A stretch of DNA of 64,000 nucleotides from Sphaerochaeta sp. (GCA_018399495.1 JAGYOG010000002.1:62001-126000), one strand, 5' to 3'. Shown: positions 27,079 through 36,351, counted from the stretch's first letter. Notes: a model not told the origin generated them from the letters alone. Numbers and translations: made by a program.

Positions 27079-28257
27079 CATAGGCTTGGTCAGGAATAAA
27101 ATTCCCAAGATACCAACCAGTGCCGAGACCTTCCAGAAGAAAACAATCCCTCCTATGAGAAACAGTGATGCAGCAAATGCGTTTATCAGAACCCCACCAA
27201 CTTGCAGGCTGAATGAGGAGAGGCTGATCATACTCGTCCTGATCCTATCTTCTGCCACCTTGTTCAATACATATGATCCGACCACAGAGAGTACTCCAAG
27301 CAGTAAATAGATCAGGGAAAAAACTCCTAAGAACAGAATGACATGTTCAGTCATGGAGAGCAATATCTGTAGGATATACACAAGGATGAACAGTACACAG
27401 TAGATACCAATCGAATTGTTTTTCTTCACGACTATTTTCCCTGCCAACGACCCCAGTATACTGATGGAAAATATGAGTGCTGTAGTCATTCCCAAGATCC
27501 AGAGCATGGAATCATCCTGGAGCAACGCTTGAAGGTATGGCTGCCAATAACTCTCAAGGGAGGCCAAGAGCATACCCTGCAAGAGCACACTCGCACTATA
27601 ATAGACAAGAAAGGGAGAGGAGCGTAAAACTGAGGCGAACAAGCGGAACTGTTCCCCATAGGAGCTGCGCTTTACCTCTTTAGATACCTCTTCCTTGATG
27701 GAGAAGGTTACAATCACCATAGCACCAACCAAAAACAAGATACGTACAAGAAGCAGTGGTTGAGTGAGGGAGGACCCCTCTCTACCAAGGGTAAGAAGCC
27801 AACCTCCCAGTAGGGCTCCTACACTGAGTGAAATTCCTGAATTGAGCTCCAAAGCATACACCAGGTCCTCAAGCTTGTTTCCACTTCTCTGTCCATCCTC
27901 AATATATTTCGCATCGAGGCTCCCACTTCCAAAGGCTCTTCCCAGTCCGGTAAGCAAGAAGCCCAAACCAAGCAGGAAGAGGGAATTGAACAGAATGCAG
28001 AATGTTCCCACCAGAGAGAAGGCAATTCCAAGAAGAAAGCTCGCTTTCCTTCCCCACGTATCTGCAAACACCCCACTAGGAACTTCAGCCACCATTACAG
28101 CTACCGAATACATGACCATAATCACAGCCAAATACTCAAGCGGATATCCCTTGCTTATGACGATCAGACTCATCGCAGGCAGGGTTACCCCTAACGCAAG
28201 ATAGGAGGCTGACAGGCTTGCCAGATAGGAGGCTGGGAAAAAGGTACTGCTAAGCAT
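27055..28257 (-). CDS. Major facilitator superfamily transporter
   Basis: A 400-aa carrier with about 12 membrane segments. The loop-2/3 motif GVFADTWGRKASFLLG (about residues 60-75) is the MFS signature. The substrate is unknown. Its start overlaps the upstream ArsR-type regulator by 8 bp, so the two form a regulator-exporter pair that probably responds to a toxic or signalling compound. Confidence 0.92.
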   Translation of the reverse strand: MLSSTFFPASYLASLSASYLALGVTLPAMSLIVISKGYPLEYLAVIMVMYSVAVMVAEVPSGVFADTWGRKASFLLGIAFSLVGTFCILFNSLFLLGLGFLLTGLGRAFGSGSLDAKYIEDGQRSGNKLEDLVYALELNSGISLSVGALLGGWLLTLGREGSSLTQPLLLVRILFLVGAMVIVTFSIKEEVSKEVKRSSYGEQFRLFASVLRSSPFLVYYSASVLLQGMLLASLESYWQPYLQALLQDDSMLWILGMTTALIFSISILGSLAGKIVVKKNNSIGIYCVLFILVYILQILLSMTEHVILFLGVFSLIYLLLGVLSVVGSYVLNKVAEDRIRTSMISLSSFSLQVGGVLINAFAASLFLIGGIVFFWKVSALVGILGILFLTKPMLQHFPRS

Positions 28258-28771
28258 GGTAAGCCATCAGTGAGAAGACAAAGGGTTCAGTACCTTTCCT
28301 ATTCTTCTCCTTCTCATCGACAAAATCCCTGATAAGCTTATACAGCTCATCAGCATCCGATCTATTGAGATGGACTACTCCGGAAAGCTGGTCTGCCTGA
28401 AAATGACCATTCTCATCGGTAAATGATTGCGCCTTCTTATAGAAATCATCGTGGATTTGTCTGGTTACCACATCAGAAGCAAGTTTCCTTTTCTCTTCAG
28501 CAAGAGAGCTGAAACTCACCGTTACCAGGCTCTTTCGGTAATAGGTGGCGGTAATGCCATGGATTAATTCAGTGTGATCAACCTCTACTACCTGCAACTC
28601 CACCAAACGAGCAACATGATGTTTTGCACTTGATGGGGTCATTCCGAGTGCCTCGCTGAGCATCTTTGCCGTCATCGGACCCTGTACGCTCAACTCATGC
28701 AAGATCTGCTGCCGTTTAGGATGCATGTAGATTTCCAACTGTTTCCCATCTTGTATATAAAGCATATTCAT
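28250..28771 (-). CDS. ArsR-type winged-helix transcriptional regulator
   Basis: A 173-aa protein with an N-terminal winged helix (about 17-75: KRQQILHELSVQGPMTAKMLSEAL, then SSAKHHVARLVELQVV) and a C-terminal part of about 90 residues. That is longer than a minimal ArsR and may be the sensor. It precedes and overlaps the MFS transporter. A 19-bp palindrome lies just upstream, suggesting autorepression. The start is uncertain: the ATG at 28771 or the one at 28765 is possible and neither has a ribosome site. Confidence 0.88.
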   Translation of the reverse strand: MNMLYIQDGKQLEIYMHPKRQQILHELSVQGPMTAKMLSEALGMTPSSAKHHVARLVELQVVEVDHTELIHGITATYYRKSLVTVSFSSLAEEKRKLASDVVTRQIHDDFYKKAQSFTDENGHFQADQLSGVVHLNRSDADELYKLIRDFVDEKEKNRKGTEPFVFSLMAYHA

Positions 28772-28785
28772 AACATTATATATAT

Positions 28786-28804
28786 CATAACAATTATTGT
28801 TATG
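28786..28804. promoter_or_regulatory. 19-bp palindromic operator before the ArsR-type gene
   Basis: CATAACAAT, one central T, ATTGTTATG: a perfect palindrome 15 bp upstream of the regulator start and just upstream of a TATAAT at 28775-28780. A related half-site CATAACATT lies at 28769-28777. Most likely bound by the adjacent regulator. Confidence 0.65.
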
Positions 28805-28822
28805 TAAATTCCTGGTAGTATC

Positions 28823-28851
28823 TTGTAAAGAATCGTATTTTTTGGTATTAT
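28823..28851 (+). promoter_or_regulatory. metK promoter
   Basis: TTGTAA at 28823-28828, 17-bp spacer, TATTAT at 28846-28851. The predicted start near 28858 coincides with the first base of the P1 stem of the leader structure. Confidence 0.65.
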
Positions 28852-28857
28852 TTTTGA

Positions 28858-28920
28858 TGACGTCGATTTGTCAGCCTCCCGGCTTGCGGGCGTCAATAAA
28901 GAAACTTGCTAAAAGGGGAG
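28858..28920 (+). ncRNA. SAM-II-like riboswitch aptamer in the metK leader
   Basis: P1 stem TGACG (28858-28862) with CGTCA (28891-28895). Loop strand TCGATTT follows at 28863-28869. A pseudoknot is possible between CTCCC (28876-28880) and GGGAG (28916-28920). The 3' strand contains GCTAAAA (28908-28914) before the G-run. This order and these short conserved elements match what I remember of the SAM-II H-type pseudoknot. The gene downstream is SAM synthetase, as expected for a SAM sensor. A covariance search is needed to confirm the family. Confidence 0.6.
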
Positions 28921-28947
28921 CGTATCAATCCAAATGAGTTGAGTTCC

Positions 28948-28973
28948 CCCTTCCGCAGTTCCATAAGGAAGGG
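28948..28973 (+). promoter_or_regulatory. Hairpin sequestering the metK ribosome site
   Basis: CCCTTCC (28948-28954) pairs perfectly with GGAAGGG (28967-28973), the latter being the metK Shine-Dalgarno 6 nt before the ATG. The upstream AAGGGG (28913-28918) can instead pair with CCCCTT (28947-28952). This gives a mutually exclusive switch with the pseudoknot of the aptamer. Confidence 0.6.
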
Positions 28974-28979
28974 TGTAGT

Positions 28980-30125
28980 ATGTTAACACACGGTTCACAC
29001 ATTTTCACTTCAGAATCAGTCAGTGAGGGACATCCGGACAAGGTCTGCGATCAGATTTCTGATGCCGTTTTGGATGCCTGTCTTGCCCAGGACCCACAAA
29101 GCAGGGTTGCTTGTGAAGTTTTTGCAACTACCAACAGGGTCGTGGTGGGAGGAGAACTCTCCACCAAGGCAACAATCGACATCGAACAGATTGTCCGATC
29201 CACAGTAAAAGAAATTGGATATACTGACGAGGGATGCGGATTTGACTACCGCACACTTAAGGTTCTCAATTTCACCACCACCCAATCAGCAGATATTTCC
29301 ATGGGTGTGACTGCTGAAACATCTCTGTACGGCCAACAGGGTGCAGGGGACCAAGGTATGATGTTCGGATATGCCTGCAATGAAACAGAAAATCTCATGC
29401 CAGCTCCAATCTATTGGGCACATCAACTTCTGGAAAGGGCAAGCAAGCTGAGAAAAAGCGGAGAAGCCCCCTTTTTGAGACCCGATGCAAAGAGTCAGGT
29501 CTCCTTGCTGTACAAAGATGGCAAACCGGTTCATATTGACTCGGTGGTCATCAGTCACCAGCATACAGAACAGGCCCGTCGTGACACATTAATCCCTTAC
29601 CTCACCGAGCAGGTCATTGAAACAGTTCTTGGCCCTACTGGTCTGCTGAATGAGAAGACTAAATTGTACATCAACCCAACAGGAAGATTTGTTACAGGAG
29701 GTCCTGCAGGGGACACCGGACTGACTGGCCGCAAGATCATCGTAGATACCTACGGTGGCATAGGTCGCCATGGAGGAGGAGCCTTCAGTGGAAAAGATCC
29801 CTCCAAAGTTGACCGTAGCGGTGCCTATATGGCTCGCTATGTTGCAAAAAATCTGGTAGCAAATGGTTTGTGTACAACTTGTGAGGTCCAACTCTCCTAT
29901 GCAATCGGGGTTCCCTATCCCATCTCCATCTATGTCGATACCTTCGGCACCGGAGTAGAGGACGATGAGCAGTTGGAAAAGCTGGTACGAGAAAAGTTCG
30001 ACCTCACTCCTTCAGGCATCATAACGACATTGGATTTGAAACGGCCAATCTACCAGAAAACCATGAACTATGGACACTTTGGCAAGAGCGACCTTCCTTG
30101 GGAACAGATCATTTCACTCGCTTGA
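28980..30125 (+). CDS. metK: S-adenosylmethionine synthetase
   Basis: Makes SAM from methionine and ATP. The 381-aa protein has all family blocks: [24 protein letters not shown] at the start (metal and ATP contacts), [12 protein letters not shown], and the P-loop-like [19 protein letters not shown]. Length is normal. It stands alone behind its own promoter and a structured leader, and overlaps the convergent nrdG by 17 bp. Confidence 0.98.
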   Translation: MLTHGSHIFTSESVSEGHPDKVCDQISDAVLDACLAQDPQSRVACEVFATTNRVVVGGELSTKATIDIEQIVRSTVKEIGYTDEGCGFDYRTLKVLNFTTTQSADISMGVTAETSLYGQQGAGDQGMMFGYACNETENLMPAPIYWAHQLLERASKLRKSGEAPFLRPDAKSQVSLLYKDGKPVHIDSVVISHQHTEQARRDTLIPYLTEQVIETVLGPTGLLNEKTKLYINPTGRFVTGGPAGDTGLTGRKIIVDTYGGIGRHGGGAFSGKDPSKVDRSGAYMARYVAKNLVANGLCTTCEVQLSYAIGVPYPISIYVDTFGTGVEDDEQLEKLVREKFDLTPSGIITTLDLKRPIYQKTMNYGHFGKSDLPWEQIISLA

Positions 30126-30816
30126 GATTCGGCTGCAAGAGGATCAACTTCTCTTGCAAGCCAATAACCTCCCGCTCACTGAGAGCGGGCAGGCCTACCC
30201 TCTCTCCATCCTTCTGCTTATACTCCTTCGGTGTACGATAGAAATTAAGTACCCAGCGGTTTACTTCCGGTAGCATGGTAGCAATCTCCAGCAAATCCTC
30301 TTCCATTAAGGTTGGGGCCAAGGTGGTTCTCACCTCCCAGCGAAAGGCCAGGTGTGTCTCTTGATACTCCTGGAGAAGCGACACACATCGTTGTACATTT
30401 GCTGGATCGGCTCCCTTTCCTGCTATTTCGCGATACCTAGCCCACGGCGCTTTCACATCCAAGGCTACATAGTCGAGCAGGCCTGCATTTAACAATTCCA
30501 AAAGCACCTTAGGCCTACTCCCATTGGTATCAAGTTTTGCCAAAAAGCCCAGCTTTTTTGCCAAGACAAAATACTGAGGAAGACTGGCATGCAAGGTAGG
30601 CTCCCCTCCACTGATGACCACTGCTTGCAGGAATCCCTCCCGTTTCTTTAAGAAACTTTCTATCTCTTGATAGCCTATATTACCCTTCTTATATGTAATC
30701 AAAGCACGATTATGGCAATAGAAGCAGTCATAATTACATCCTTGGGTAAACAAGACACAGCTCAACATTCCTGAATAATCCAAAAATGAAGAGCCTTCAA
30801 TACCACTTATGATCAT
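30109..30816 (-). CDS. nrdG: Anaerobic ribonucleotide reductase activating protein (radical SAM)
   Basis: Generates the glycyl radical of NrdD. 235 aa from the ATG at 30816, which overlaps the nrdD stop by four bases. The [4Fe-4S] motif CNYDCFYC (CX3CX2C) is near residue 30, followed by [11 protein letters not shown]. It is the longer form of NrdG rather than the roughly 155-aa enterobacterial form. Co-transcribed with nrdD under the cobalamin riboswitch. Confidence 0.94.
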   Translation of the reverse strand: MIISGIEGSSFLDYSGMLSCVLFTQGCNYDCFYCHNRALITYKKGNIGYQEIESFLKKREGFLQAVVISGGEPTLHASLPQYFVLAKKLGFLAKLDTNGSRPKVLLELLNAGLLDYVALDVKAPWARYREIAGKGADPANVQRCVSLLQEYQETHLAFRWEVRTTLAPTLMEEDLLEIATMLPEVNRWVLNFYRTPKEYKQKDGERVGLPALSEREVIGLQEKLILLQPNLKRVK

Positions 30817-32888
30817 GATACTTTCACCGTATATGACTTTCTCTGGCGATGCTCCTCTTGCTTTCCAGGATGAAAGTCCTCCTTGGGTCTGAGGTAGCCA
30901 ACCACCCGGGTCCATACCTCAGTCTTTTCCCCACAATAAGGGCAATACTCAACCTCGCCATCGAGATATCCATGGTTCTTGCAGGTAGAGAAGGTTGGGG
31001 TAAGGGAGACATAGGGAAGTTTGTAACGGGTACATACATTCCTTACCAACTGCTTGGCAAGCTTTGGGTCCTCTATTCTCTGGGCAAGATAGAGGTGTAG
31101 GACCGTACCTCCAGTGTATTGGCACTGCAGTTCATCCTGCTTCTCAAGTGTCTCAAAGAGGTCGTCTGTATACCCTACCGGAAGCTGGGAGGAGTTGGTG
31201 TAATATGCAACCTCTTCGCCGGCGGTGATGATATCACTATATGATTTCTTGTCGAGATTTGCCAACCGATAGCTCGCTCCCTCGGCGGGGGTCGCTTCAA
31301 GATTGTAAAAGTTTCCTGTCTCATTCTGGAAACCTTGGATACTTTCACGCAAGACGGAAAGTACCTGAAGGGCAAACGACTGTCCTTTCTCGGTTGTTAG
31401 GGATCCTTCCTTACCGAATAGATTGAGGCACGCTTCTTCCATACCTACGATACCGATGGTACTGAAGTGGTTTGCCCAGTAGCGTCCATTACGCTGCTTT
31501 ACAGCTTCCAAGGAGAATTGACTGAACGGATATATTCCACGCTCAGTTTGTTTCTCGATAACATTCCGCTTGATCTCAAGGCTCTCCTTTGCAAGCTTGG
31601 AAAGATCTTTAAGAACAGTGATGAATATATTCTCATCTTGGCTCTCATAAGCAAGACGGGGAAGGTTCAGTGTTACCACACCGATCGAACCGGTAAGAGG
31701 ATTGGAACCAAAAAGCCCACCACCTCGCTTCTTGAGCCCAGAGGTATCGAGTCTGAGTCGGCAGCACATTGATAGCGCATCCTCAGGGGAGAGATCACTG
31801 TTCACATAATTGGAAAAGTAGGGAATCCCATATTTTGCCGTCATTGCAAAAATGGAGTCCACAACGTTTGATTCCCATGGAAACTGTTTGGTAACATTGT
31901 AGGTAGGAATAGGAAACGTGAAGACCCTTCCTGAAGCATCCCCTTCCTCCATAACCTCACAGAAGGCAAAGTTGATCAAATTCATCTCATCCTGAAACTC
32001 TCCATAAGTCTCTTCTTGTGCGACCCCTCCACGGATGACCGAAACATCCTGCAAATTAGAAGGAACGGTGATATCAAAAGTAAGATTGGAGAAGGGACAC
32101 TGAAAACCTACACGAGTCGGGACATTGAGGTTAAAAATGAACTCCTGCATCGCTTGCTTGACCTCACGGAAGGTAAGTCCATCATATCTGATGAAAGGAG
32201 CACAATAGGTGTCAAAGGAAGACCAGGCCTGGGCTCCTGCACACTCACCTTGGAAGGTGAAGGTTGCATTCACCACCTGTCCCAATAAGGCTCTAAAATG
32301 TTTTGCCGGCTTACTGGAAACTTTCCCGTCAACTCCTCCAAATCCTGAGGTAAGAAGCTGGTGAAGGTCCCATCCACAACAGTAAGGTCCAAAAAAACCA
32401 AGGTCATGAAGATGCAATGACCCAATCTGGTGGGCATTACGGATAGCTTCCGGATAGATTTCATGCAACCAGTACTGCTCGGTAAACCGTTCTCGAATGT
32501 AATTGTTCATACCGTTGACCGATCGACGGGTATTGGCATTCTCCTTGACTCTCCAGGTTGTATCATCAAGATACGCACTGAACATCTCGTTTGTTGCCTT
32601 GACTAGAGCCTTACCCTCTCTCACCCGTTCCCTTCCCTTACGGTACAGGATGTAGGCTTTCGCGGTTGCTTGGTATGCCATTTCCATCAGGGATTCTTCG
32701 ACAAGATCCTGGATGTGCTCCACCTCAACCCTTTTCATTTCCTTGGTCTTGGACAAAACGAGCGTAGCTACCTTTTCGGCATCTACGTTTTGTCCTGCAA
32801 CATTTGCTGCTTTTTCGATTGCATCAATGATTTTCTGAATCTCGCAGAGAACCACCTGCCCGTCTCGTTTGACCACTTGCTGTTGCAT
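30813..32888 (-). CDS. nrdD: Anaerobic ribonucleoside-triphosphate reductase (class III)
   Basis: Oxygen-sensitive reductase making dNTPs by glycyl-radical chemistry. 691 aa: an ATP-cone (about 5-95), a ten-stranded barrel core with NPLTGSIGVVTLNLPRL, a C-terminal zinc site (C...CPYCG) and the radical-glycine segment RVVGYLRP near residue 660. The ATG has AGGAGG upstream. A cobalamin riboswitch precedes it, so expression should fall when B12 is plentiful. That suggests a B12-dependent class II reductase elsewhere in the genome. Confidence 0.97.
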   Translation of the reverse strand: MQQQVVKRDGQVVLCEIQKIIDAIEKAANVAGQNVDAEKVATLVLSKTKEMKRVEVEHIQDLVEESLMEMAYQATAKAYILYRKGRERVREGKALVKATNEMFSAYLDDTTWRVKENANTRRSVNGMNNYIRERFTEQYWLHEIYPEAIRNAHQIGSLHLHDLGFFGPYCCGWDLHQLLTSGFGGVDGKVSSKPAKHFRALLGQVVNATFTFQGECAGAQAWSSFDTYCAPFIRYDGLTFREVKQAMQEFIFNLNVPTRVGFQCPFSNLTFDITVPSNLQDVSVIRGGVAQEETYGEFQDEMNLINFAFCEVMEEGDASGRVFTFPIPTYNVTKQFPWESNVVDSIFAMTAKYGIPYFSNYVNSDLSPEDALSMCCRLRLDTSGLKKRGGGLFGSNPLTGSIGVVTLNLPRLAYESQDENIFITVLKDLSKLAKESLEIKRNVIEKQTERGIYPFSQFSLEAVKQRNGRYWANHFSTIGIVGMEEACLNLFGKEGSLTTEKGQSFALQVLSVLRESIQGFQNETGNFYNLEATPAEGASYRLANLDKKSYSDIITAGEEVAYYTNSSQLPVGYTDDLFETLEKQDELQCQYTGGTVLHLYLAQRIEDPKLAKQLVRNVCTRYKLPYVSLTPTFSTCKNHGYLDGEVEYCPYCGEKTEVWTRVVGYLRPKEDFHPGKQEEHRQRKSYTVKVS

Positions 32889-32964
32889 GGTTTCCTCCTA
32901 GCGGAGACAAGACGTATAAAAGGGGTGGTGCTCTGAGGCACACGCCTTATGTCATGCTCCGTGA

Positions 32965-33115
32965 CGGCGTGTCTGTACAGGCAAGGTCTTCTGGCTTAGG
33001 TTCTACATCCCAGGCTCCTTCCCAGATTTCTCCAGTGGATCTTACCCGAAACTCCCCATCACAGCGGCGGGACCGCGTGGGCTTCTACACCCAACTTCCC
33101 TTTTCCTATACACAC
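32965..33115 (-). ncRNA. Cobalamin riboswitch upstream of nrdD
   Basis: Read on the minus strand, the region contains the canonical elements in order: GCCGCTGTGATGGGGAG (around 33070-33054), CCACTGG...CTGGGAAGG (around 33037-33018) and the B12 box AAGCCAGAAGACCTTGCC (about 32997-32980). Downstream, GGCGTGT can pair with ACACGCC in a long hairpin (about 32940-32972) that is the likely expression platform. Boundaries are approximate. Confidence 0.9.
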
Positions 33116-33151
33116 AATATATAGTGTTTTGTGCCATACGGCACACTAGCA

Positions 33152-33180
33152 ACAGTAGGTCTGTTTTAAATATTTGTCAA
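33152..33180 (-). promoter_or_regulatory. nrdDG promoter
   Basis: Minus strand TTGACA (33180-33175), 17-bp spacer, TACTGT (33157-33152). It is followed by the riboswitch leader of about 250 nt. The same -35/-10 combination occurs before lysO. Confidence 0.7.
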
Positions 33181-33184
33181 GCAA

Positions 33185-33214
33185 ATAAAACCGGGAACCG
33201 TTTTTGGCTCCCGC
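33185..33214 (-). terminator. Rho-independent terminator after jag
   Basis: Minus strand stem CGGGAGCC / GGTTCCCG (33213-33206 with 33199-33192) with an A-rich loop, followed by GTTTTATTT. It ends the rpmH-rnpA-yidC-jag operon. Confidence 0.85.
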
Positions 33215-33221
33215 TTTCATG

Positions 33222-33899
33222 TTAGTTTCTCTCGTTAGAGATTCGAATTTGTTTGTACAGTCCGTCTCCCTCACTCTTGGTCTCTACCCCACCAAAATCA
33301 TTGAGTGCAGTATGGACAAGCCTTCTCTCGTACGGATTCATCGGCTCAAGCAACTTGCTTCTTCCGCTTTTCCTAACCTGTTCAGCTGACTTAAAAGCCA
33401 TTCTAATCAGTTGCTCCTCATGCCGCATGCGGTAGTTCTCACTATCGACAATGACCTTCATGTCAGGATCAAGTTGCCCAGCATAGACATTGGCAATAAG
33501 CTGGATGGCATCAAGGTTCTTACCTTTGCGACCGATAATGATATTTGAGTTATCACTCTCAATATTCAGCCCAAGCTTGCGTTCCTTCCTAAACCCGATG
33601 GATACTCTGCCTTCATAGCCCATCTTGTCCAAGACCGTCGCTACAAACGTCAGCAACTTATCCTCAAGTTCACTATTGATAGGCTGTTTAAGCTCTTTTT
33701 CATCATCTTCAAACGTATCCGGCTCCAAGTTGCTTCCATCATCAAAATGAATCCTAATCTTTACGTTACTTTTTTTGAACAGTCCTTTTTTGACCGGTTC
33801 AACAATTTCCACATCGAAATCTTCACGTTCAATATGCAGTTCTTCGATTGCTTTTGCAATAGCTTCCTGCTCGGTACGTCCTTCGAATTCTTTCATCAT
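33222..33899 (-). CDS. jag: Jag/KhpB-type RNA-binding protein
   Basis: A 225-aa protein with the Jag-N domain (about 1-52, EGRTEQEAIAKAIEEL), an acidic linker, a KH domain with the GRKGKNLDAIQ loop (about 143-153) and a C-terminal R3H domain (MNPYERRLVHTAL). Such proteins bind RNA, often with KhpA, and affect cell envelope growth. It is the last gene of the rpmH operon, 41 bp after yidC, a common order. Either of two adjacent ATG codons may be used. Confidence 0.95.
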   Translation of the reverse strand: MMKEFEGRTEQEAIAKAIEELHIEREDFDVEIVEPVKKGLFKKSNVKIRIHFDDGSNLEPDTFEDDEKELKQPINSELEDKLLTFVATVLDKMGYEGRVSIGFRKERKLGLNIESDNSNIIIGRKGKNLDAIQLIANVYAGQLDPDMKVIVDSENYRMRHEEQLIRMAFKSAEQVRKSGRSKLLEPMNPYERRLVHTALNDFGGVETKSEGDGLYKQIRISNERN

Positions 33900-33940
33900 A
33901 TATTACTCCGTTCGGGGGAAGCTCCCCCGCAGTTGAATTT

Positions 33941-35761
33941 CTATTTACGTTTTTTTCCCTTTGGTCCTGGGAATTGTTGTAATGTGTTCTGTTCTTCACT
34001 TGCTTCACGCTGTTTCTTTTTATTGGTATGCAGTTGCTGGAGAATAGAAAGTGCATTCATTACCGACCAATAGAGAATCAAACCAGACGGAGCATTGTAC
34101 AGCACAAAGAAGAACATCAGCGGCATTCCATAGGTCATGAATTTCATCATGCTCTGCTGGCTCCCTGCAGTGGAAGAATTCTGCGTTATTTTCATTGAGA
34201 AAATCATACTTACCGTATAAAAAATAGGTAGCAAGTGCAGCTCATTGCCAAGGAACGGCAGGGAGAACGGCAAACTAGCAACCGTATCTGGCCGGCTTAA
34301 ATCAGGAATCCATCCCGGGATGAACATCGCCCCACGAAGCTCAAAGTGCTTGTTAAGTAATCCGTAGAAGGCTATAAGGATTGGGAACTGCAACAACATT
34401 GGAAGACATCCACCCATTGGGTTGATTTTCTCTTTCTTGTACAGAGTAGCCATCTCTTCGTTCTGCTTGGTTGGATTGTCGGCATACTTTTCCTTAATCT
34501 CCTGCATTTTCGGAGAGAGGGAGGCCATCTTAGCAGTAGACTCCATACCTTTCTTGGTAATCGGATATAGGATCAGCTTAAGAAGGAAGGTCAAGAGAAT
34601 GATGCCTATACCATAGTTCGGGATTACCCTGTAGAGCATGTTCAAGATGGTCTTTAGGATTGTCTCTAACCATCCAAGCCATGAACTACTGTCTAGTGCC
34701 GATTCAAGCTGTAAACCGGATACTCCAAAGCTATTATCGGAGGAATCATTGTAGATTACCATGTCACGTTTGAGCTGTGGACCAGCATAGAACCTGAAGG
34801 TATCTGTTTGCGCTGCGCTCTTGATGGTTGGCCTGCTCAGGTAGATGCTTGACTGAAGAGGAAGTCCTTCGTCTGAAACTTCACTCAGACTGACCATGTA
34901 GTTGGTAGCATCAGGAATTGCAATCATGGAGAAATACTTGCCAACAAGAGCAACCCATGAGAGGGGCTTTGTTGTTGAGTATGCACCATTGCTCAACTTG
35001 ACCTTATCCTTCTTTGAAGATCCATCTTCCTTGATGTAAAAACGACGATAGTTGTAGTTGTTGTCCAAGGAAGAGAAAGAAGGTCCTATCTGTGGCTCAA
35101 AAGCGAGTGTATAAGCGAAATTCTCAAATGATAGTGGAATGGCCTTGTTCTCGCTGTTTATGGTTTCTACATCAATTTTAAAAAGGTAATCCTCTTCACC
35201 AAACGTGTAAGTCTTGGTAATGGTAAATGGTGCTCCTGGAGTCTTCCCATCTTCCCCGAGAAGAGCAAATTCTTGAGAGAACTGCACTTTATTCCCAATA
35301 ATCTGATAGCGGAAACTTGCATCAATGGGATTGGTATTGTCATTACCTGCATACATCATGAAAGCATCATTGGATGTTGCATCCTTGAACAAGAGTTCGA
35401 CTGGCTCTCCTTCATCAAGGTGATCTTTCAGTTTGAATGAGGCAATAGATGCACCATTGGGATTGAATTCAATCAAGAAGTAGTTGGTTTCAAACGTAAA
35501 AGAATTACTGTTTCCTTCACTACCAACTGCAACCATTGAACCTGGTAGATTGCTGTCCCAAGCTATGTTGGCTAAAACCTGACTCGATTGAGCTGGCGCC
35601 AAATAGGAAGTCTCACCATCATTGGTACTTGTGGCTTCAACACGTTCAGTGGTCGGCACTACTTCAGGGGTGGCGGGTGCAAAGAAAGTGGCTTGGATGG
35701 TCATTCCGAGAGTAATAACCAATACGGATAAAACAATGGCTAGAATGGTATTTTTGTCCAT
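33941..35761 (-). CDS. yidC: Membrane protein insertase
   Basis: Inserts and folds inner-membrane proteins with or without SecYEG. The 606-aa length, an N-terminal membrane anchor (about 6-28) and a large periplasmic P1 domain (about 40-350) identify the Gram-negative type. The C-terminal conserved region begins LLYRVIPNYGIGIILLTFLLKLILYP, where an arginine or lysine in the groove is expected. AGGAG precedes the ATG. Confidence 0.97.
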   Translation of the reverse strand: MDKNTILAIVLSVLVITLGMTIQATFFAPATPEVVPTTERVEATSTNDGETSYLAPAQSSQVLANIAWDSNLPGSMVAVGSEGNSNSFTFETNYFLIEFNPNGASIASFKLKDHLDEGEPVELLFKDATSNDAFMMYAGNDNTNPIDASFRYQIIGNKVQFSQEFALLGEDGKTPGAPFTITKTYTFGEEDYLFKIDVETINSENKAIPLSFENFAYTLAFEPQIGPSFSSLDNNYNYRRFYIKEDGSSKKDKVKLSNGAYSTTKPLSWVALVGKYFSMIAIPDATNYMVSLSEVSDEGLPLQSSIYLSRPTIKSAAQTDTFRFYAGPQLKRDMVIYNDSSDNSFGVSGLQLESALDSSSWLGWLETILKTILNMLYRVIPNYGIGIILLTFLLKLILYPITKKGMESTAKMASLSPKMQEIKEKYADNPTKQNEEMATLYKKEKINPMGGCLPMLLQFPILIAFYGLLNKHFELRGAMFIPGWIPDLSRPDTVASLPFSLPFLGNELHLLPIFYTVSMIFSMKITQNSSTAGSQQSMMKFMTYGMPLMFFFVLYNAPSGLILYWSVMNALSILQQLHTNKKKQREASEEQNTLQQFPGPKGKKRK

Positions 35762-35852
35762 ATCTGCTCCTGATGGGGTAATGTGTAGAGAAGAAAATAA
35801 TCACAGGAAAGATAGGACAGAACAACAGAATGAGGAGTGTTATGAAAGCGCT

Positions 35853-36203
35853 TTAAGACTGGTTAAACACCCCAGCCTTGACGCAGAGAGAGAGTATTTG
35901 TTCCTTTTGGAATGCATGATCAAGAACCTTTCCTGGATAAACAACAAAAGCAAAATCGTAACCGGGGACCATCCTTGGTTTTTCTGTACGCCAAATTTCC
36001 TTGATTTGCCTACGGATTCTGTTTCTTTGGACAGCATTACCGTAATGACGGACCGGAATTACCACAATCCTATCAACATCTAGTTGGTTTTGACTTACAA
36101 TAAGTTTCAATCCACGGCAGGAATAGTACCTGCCGGTTTTGAAAATACAATCAATCTCCGGTTTACGTTTTACAATTTCTTTTTTAGAAAGGCTTCTTCT
36201 CAT
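35853..36203 (-). CDS. rnpA: Ribonuclease P protein component
   Basis: Protein subunit of RNase P, which matures tRNA 5' ends. 116 aa from the ATG at 36203, which overlaps the rpmH stop by 20 bp as in many bacteria. The basic signature [18 protein letters not shown] (about residues 58-75) is intact. A longer reading frame from 36293 only retraces rpmH out of frame. No yidD fits in the 91 bp before yidC. Confidence 0.95.
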   Translation of the reverse strand: MRRSLSKKEIVKRKPEIDCIFKTGRYYSCRGLKLIVSQNQLDVDRIVVIPVRHYGNAVQRNRIRRQIKEIWRTEKPRMVPGYDFAFVVYPGKVLDHAFQKEQILSLCVKAGVFNQS

Positions 36204-36351
36204 CACACACAGACAGCTTATGTCTGCCTTTGGCTCTTCTCCGGGCCAAAACCAAGCGGCCGCCCTTTGTTGCCATACGAGCCCTAAAACCAAACTTTCT
36301 ATTCCTCTTCACTCTGCTGGGCTGGTAGGTTCTTTTTCCTTTGTAACTCAT
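36184..36351 (-). CDS. rpmH: Ribosomal protein L34
   Basis: A 55-aa basic protein of the large ribosomal subunit: [21 protein letters not shown] followed by [19 protein letters not shown]. The C-terminal tail is a few residues longer than usual and runs into the rnpA start. GGAG lies before the ATG at 36351. First gene of the rpmH-rnpA-yidC-jag operon next to the origin. Confidence 0.97.
   Translation of the reverse strand: MSYKGKRTYQPSRVKRNRKFGFRARMATKGGRLVLARRRAKGRHKLSVCDEKKPF

Noticed and set aside
36204-36293. N-terminal extension of rnpA
   Set aside because: It only retraces rpmH in another frame and is not RnpA-like; the family start is at 36203.
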